A stretch of 5,786 nucleotides of DNA from an uncultured Rhodobacterales bacterium (lineage in GTDB: Bacteria; Pseudomonadota; Alphaproteobacteria; Rhodobacterales; Rhodobacteraceae). The position numbers and the translations under genes were made by a program. The stretch covers positions 1 through 5,786 of the forward strand of contig CALCGO010000220.1 of NCBI GenBank assembly GCA_937901055.1, written 5' to 3'. Shown here piece by piece: positions 5,106 to 5,786 of the stretch. Under the pieces are notes generated by a model. It saw nothing but the letters and a program-made list of their open reading frames with translations. It did not search any database and had not been told where the DNA came from. Each line of letters opens with the position of its first letter. Positions within the stretch are counted from its first letter, which is position 1.

Positions 5106-5786
5106 ATGGGGCACGCAGTTTCAGTGAGCGAAAAACACGAAAATTCAGGGTTTGAAGAAGAAGGCACAGCTTTGTCGGATGATACCGCTGAAACTGGTTT
5201 CAGAGTCGTCCAGAAGTACCTGAAAACTCTGGATAACAGCCCGGGCGTTTACCGAATGCTCAATACAAGTGGTGAAGTATTGTATGTTGGAAAGGCGCGA
5301 AACCTTAAAAAACGGGTGTCGAGTTATGCGCGGCTGACGGGGCACACTGCACGGATTGGGCGAATGATATCGGGCACCGCGCAAATGATGTTTCTGACCA
5401 CAGAAACCGAAACAGAAGCGTTGTTGCTAGAGCAAAACCTGATCAAGCAACTTAAGCCGCGTTACAATGTGCTGCTGCGTGACGATAAGAGTTTCCCGAA
5501 CATTTTGGTGACCACGGATCACAAGTTCCCGCAAGCTGTTAAACACCGTGGTTCCAAAAGGGGCAAAGGGAAGTATTTTGGCCCGTTTGCATCTGCAGGA
5601 TCGGTGAACCGAACGCTGCATCATTTGCAAAAAGTTTTCTTGCTGCGAAATTGTTCGGACTCGATTTTCTCCGCGCGAACAAGGCCATGTTTGCAGTACC
5701 AAATCAAACGATGCTCTGCGCCCTGCGTTGGAAAAGTTAGCGAAGAAGAATATCGTGCGACCGTAGAAGATGCGCTTCAGTTTTTG
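5106..5786 (+). CDS. uvrC: excinuclease ABC subunit C, N-terminal part (3' truncated by window)
   Basis: UvrC makes both incisions beside UV- and chemically damaged DNA in the UvrABC nucleotide excision repair complex. The visible 227 residues cover roughly the first third of a protein of about 600-640. After a 30-40 residue acidic leader comes the GIY-YIG nuclease domain that cuts 3' of the lesion: SPGVYRM (Y49), LYVGKARNLKKR (Y60, R70), ALLLEQNLIK (E109) and KPRYNVLLRDDKSFP (N121). These correspond to the Thermotoga UvrC residues Y29, R39, E76 and N88. Then follow KYFGPFASA and four cysteines, C183, C195, C203 and C207, spaced 12, 8 and 4 as in the E. coli UvrC iron-sulfur ligands. The UvrB-binding, RNase H-like and helix-hairpin-helix parts lie beyond the window. 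ATG 5106 has only a weak GAAGA upstream; in-frame GTG 5070, ATG 5073 and GTG 5124 are alternatives. The frame stays open to the window edge, without a stop. Confidence 0.96.
   Translation, partial: MGHAVSVSEKHENSGFEEEGTALSDDTAETGFRVVQKYLKTLDNSPGVYRMLNTSGEVLYVGKARNLKKRVSSYARLTGHTARIGRMISGTAQMMFLTTETETEALLLEQNLIKQLKPRYNVLLRDDKSFPNILVTTDHKFPQAVKHRGSKRGKGKYFGPFASAGSVNRTLHHLQKVFLLRNCSDSIFSARTRPCLQYQIKRCSAPCVGKVSEEEYRATVEDALQFL

Noticed and set aside
4929..5167. Minus-strand small open frames in the AT-rich region
   Set aside because: Open frames of about 60-70 codons occur by chance here; they run into the uvrC start antisense and have no ribosome-binding site or recognisable protein.

Overview
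The window looks like core chromosomal DNA from an alphaproteobacterium, most likely of the Roseobacter/Rhodobacterales type. This is judged from the style of the RecN, S49 peptidase, SDR and UvrC proteins; no database search was possible. Coding DNA is roughly 50-55% GC in the stretches sampled, while the one long intergenic gap (4781-5105) is about 35% GC by hand count. I see no mobile element, RNA gene, CRISPR array or phage gene.

Layout. The left edge (1-831) is the C-terminal half of recN, the SMC-like DNA repair ATPase, cut off by the window start. It converges on a minus-strand Tas-type aldo/keto reductase (828-1877); the two genes overlap by 4 bases and their stop codons share one CTAG palindrome. 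A 143-bp divergent spacer follows. Then comes a plus-strand set of four closely packed genes: a short cytoplasmic-looking S49 (SppA/SohB-like) peptidase (2021-2815), an unlisted 58-residue membrane protein with a four-cysteine tail (2826-3002), a K+-dependent-type Na+/Ca2+ antiporter (3032-3991) and a pteridine-reductase/FolM-like short-chain dehydrogenase (4004-4780). Gaps of 10, 29 and 12 bases suggest an operon. After a 325-bp AT-rich region with a perfect DnaA box, a near-match CtrA site and candidate promoters, the 5' third of uvrC begins at 5106 and runs off the right edge.

Function. recN and uvrC are DNA-repair genes flanking unrelated housekeeping genes: redox (AKR), envelope proteolysis (S49), ion homeostasis (antiporter) and pterin/folate metabolism (SDR). 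Nothing here amounts to a clearly new multi-gene system. The points most worth a second look are the small cysteine-rich membrane protein beside an S49 peptidase that lacks its own membrane anchor, and the possible cell-cycle (DnaA/CtrA-type) control region in front of uvrC.
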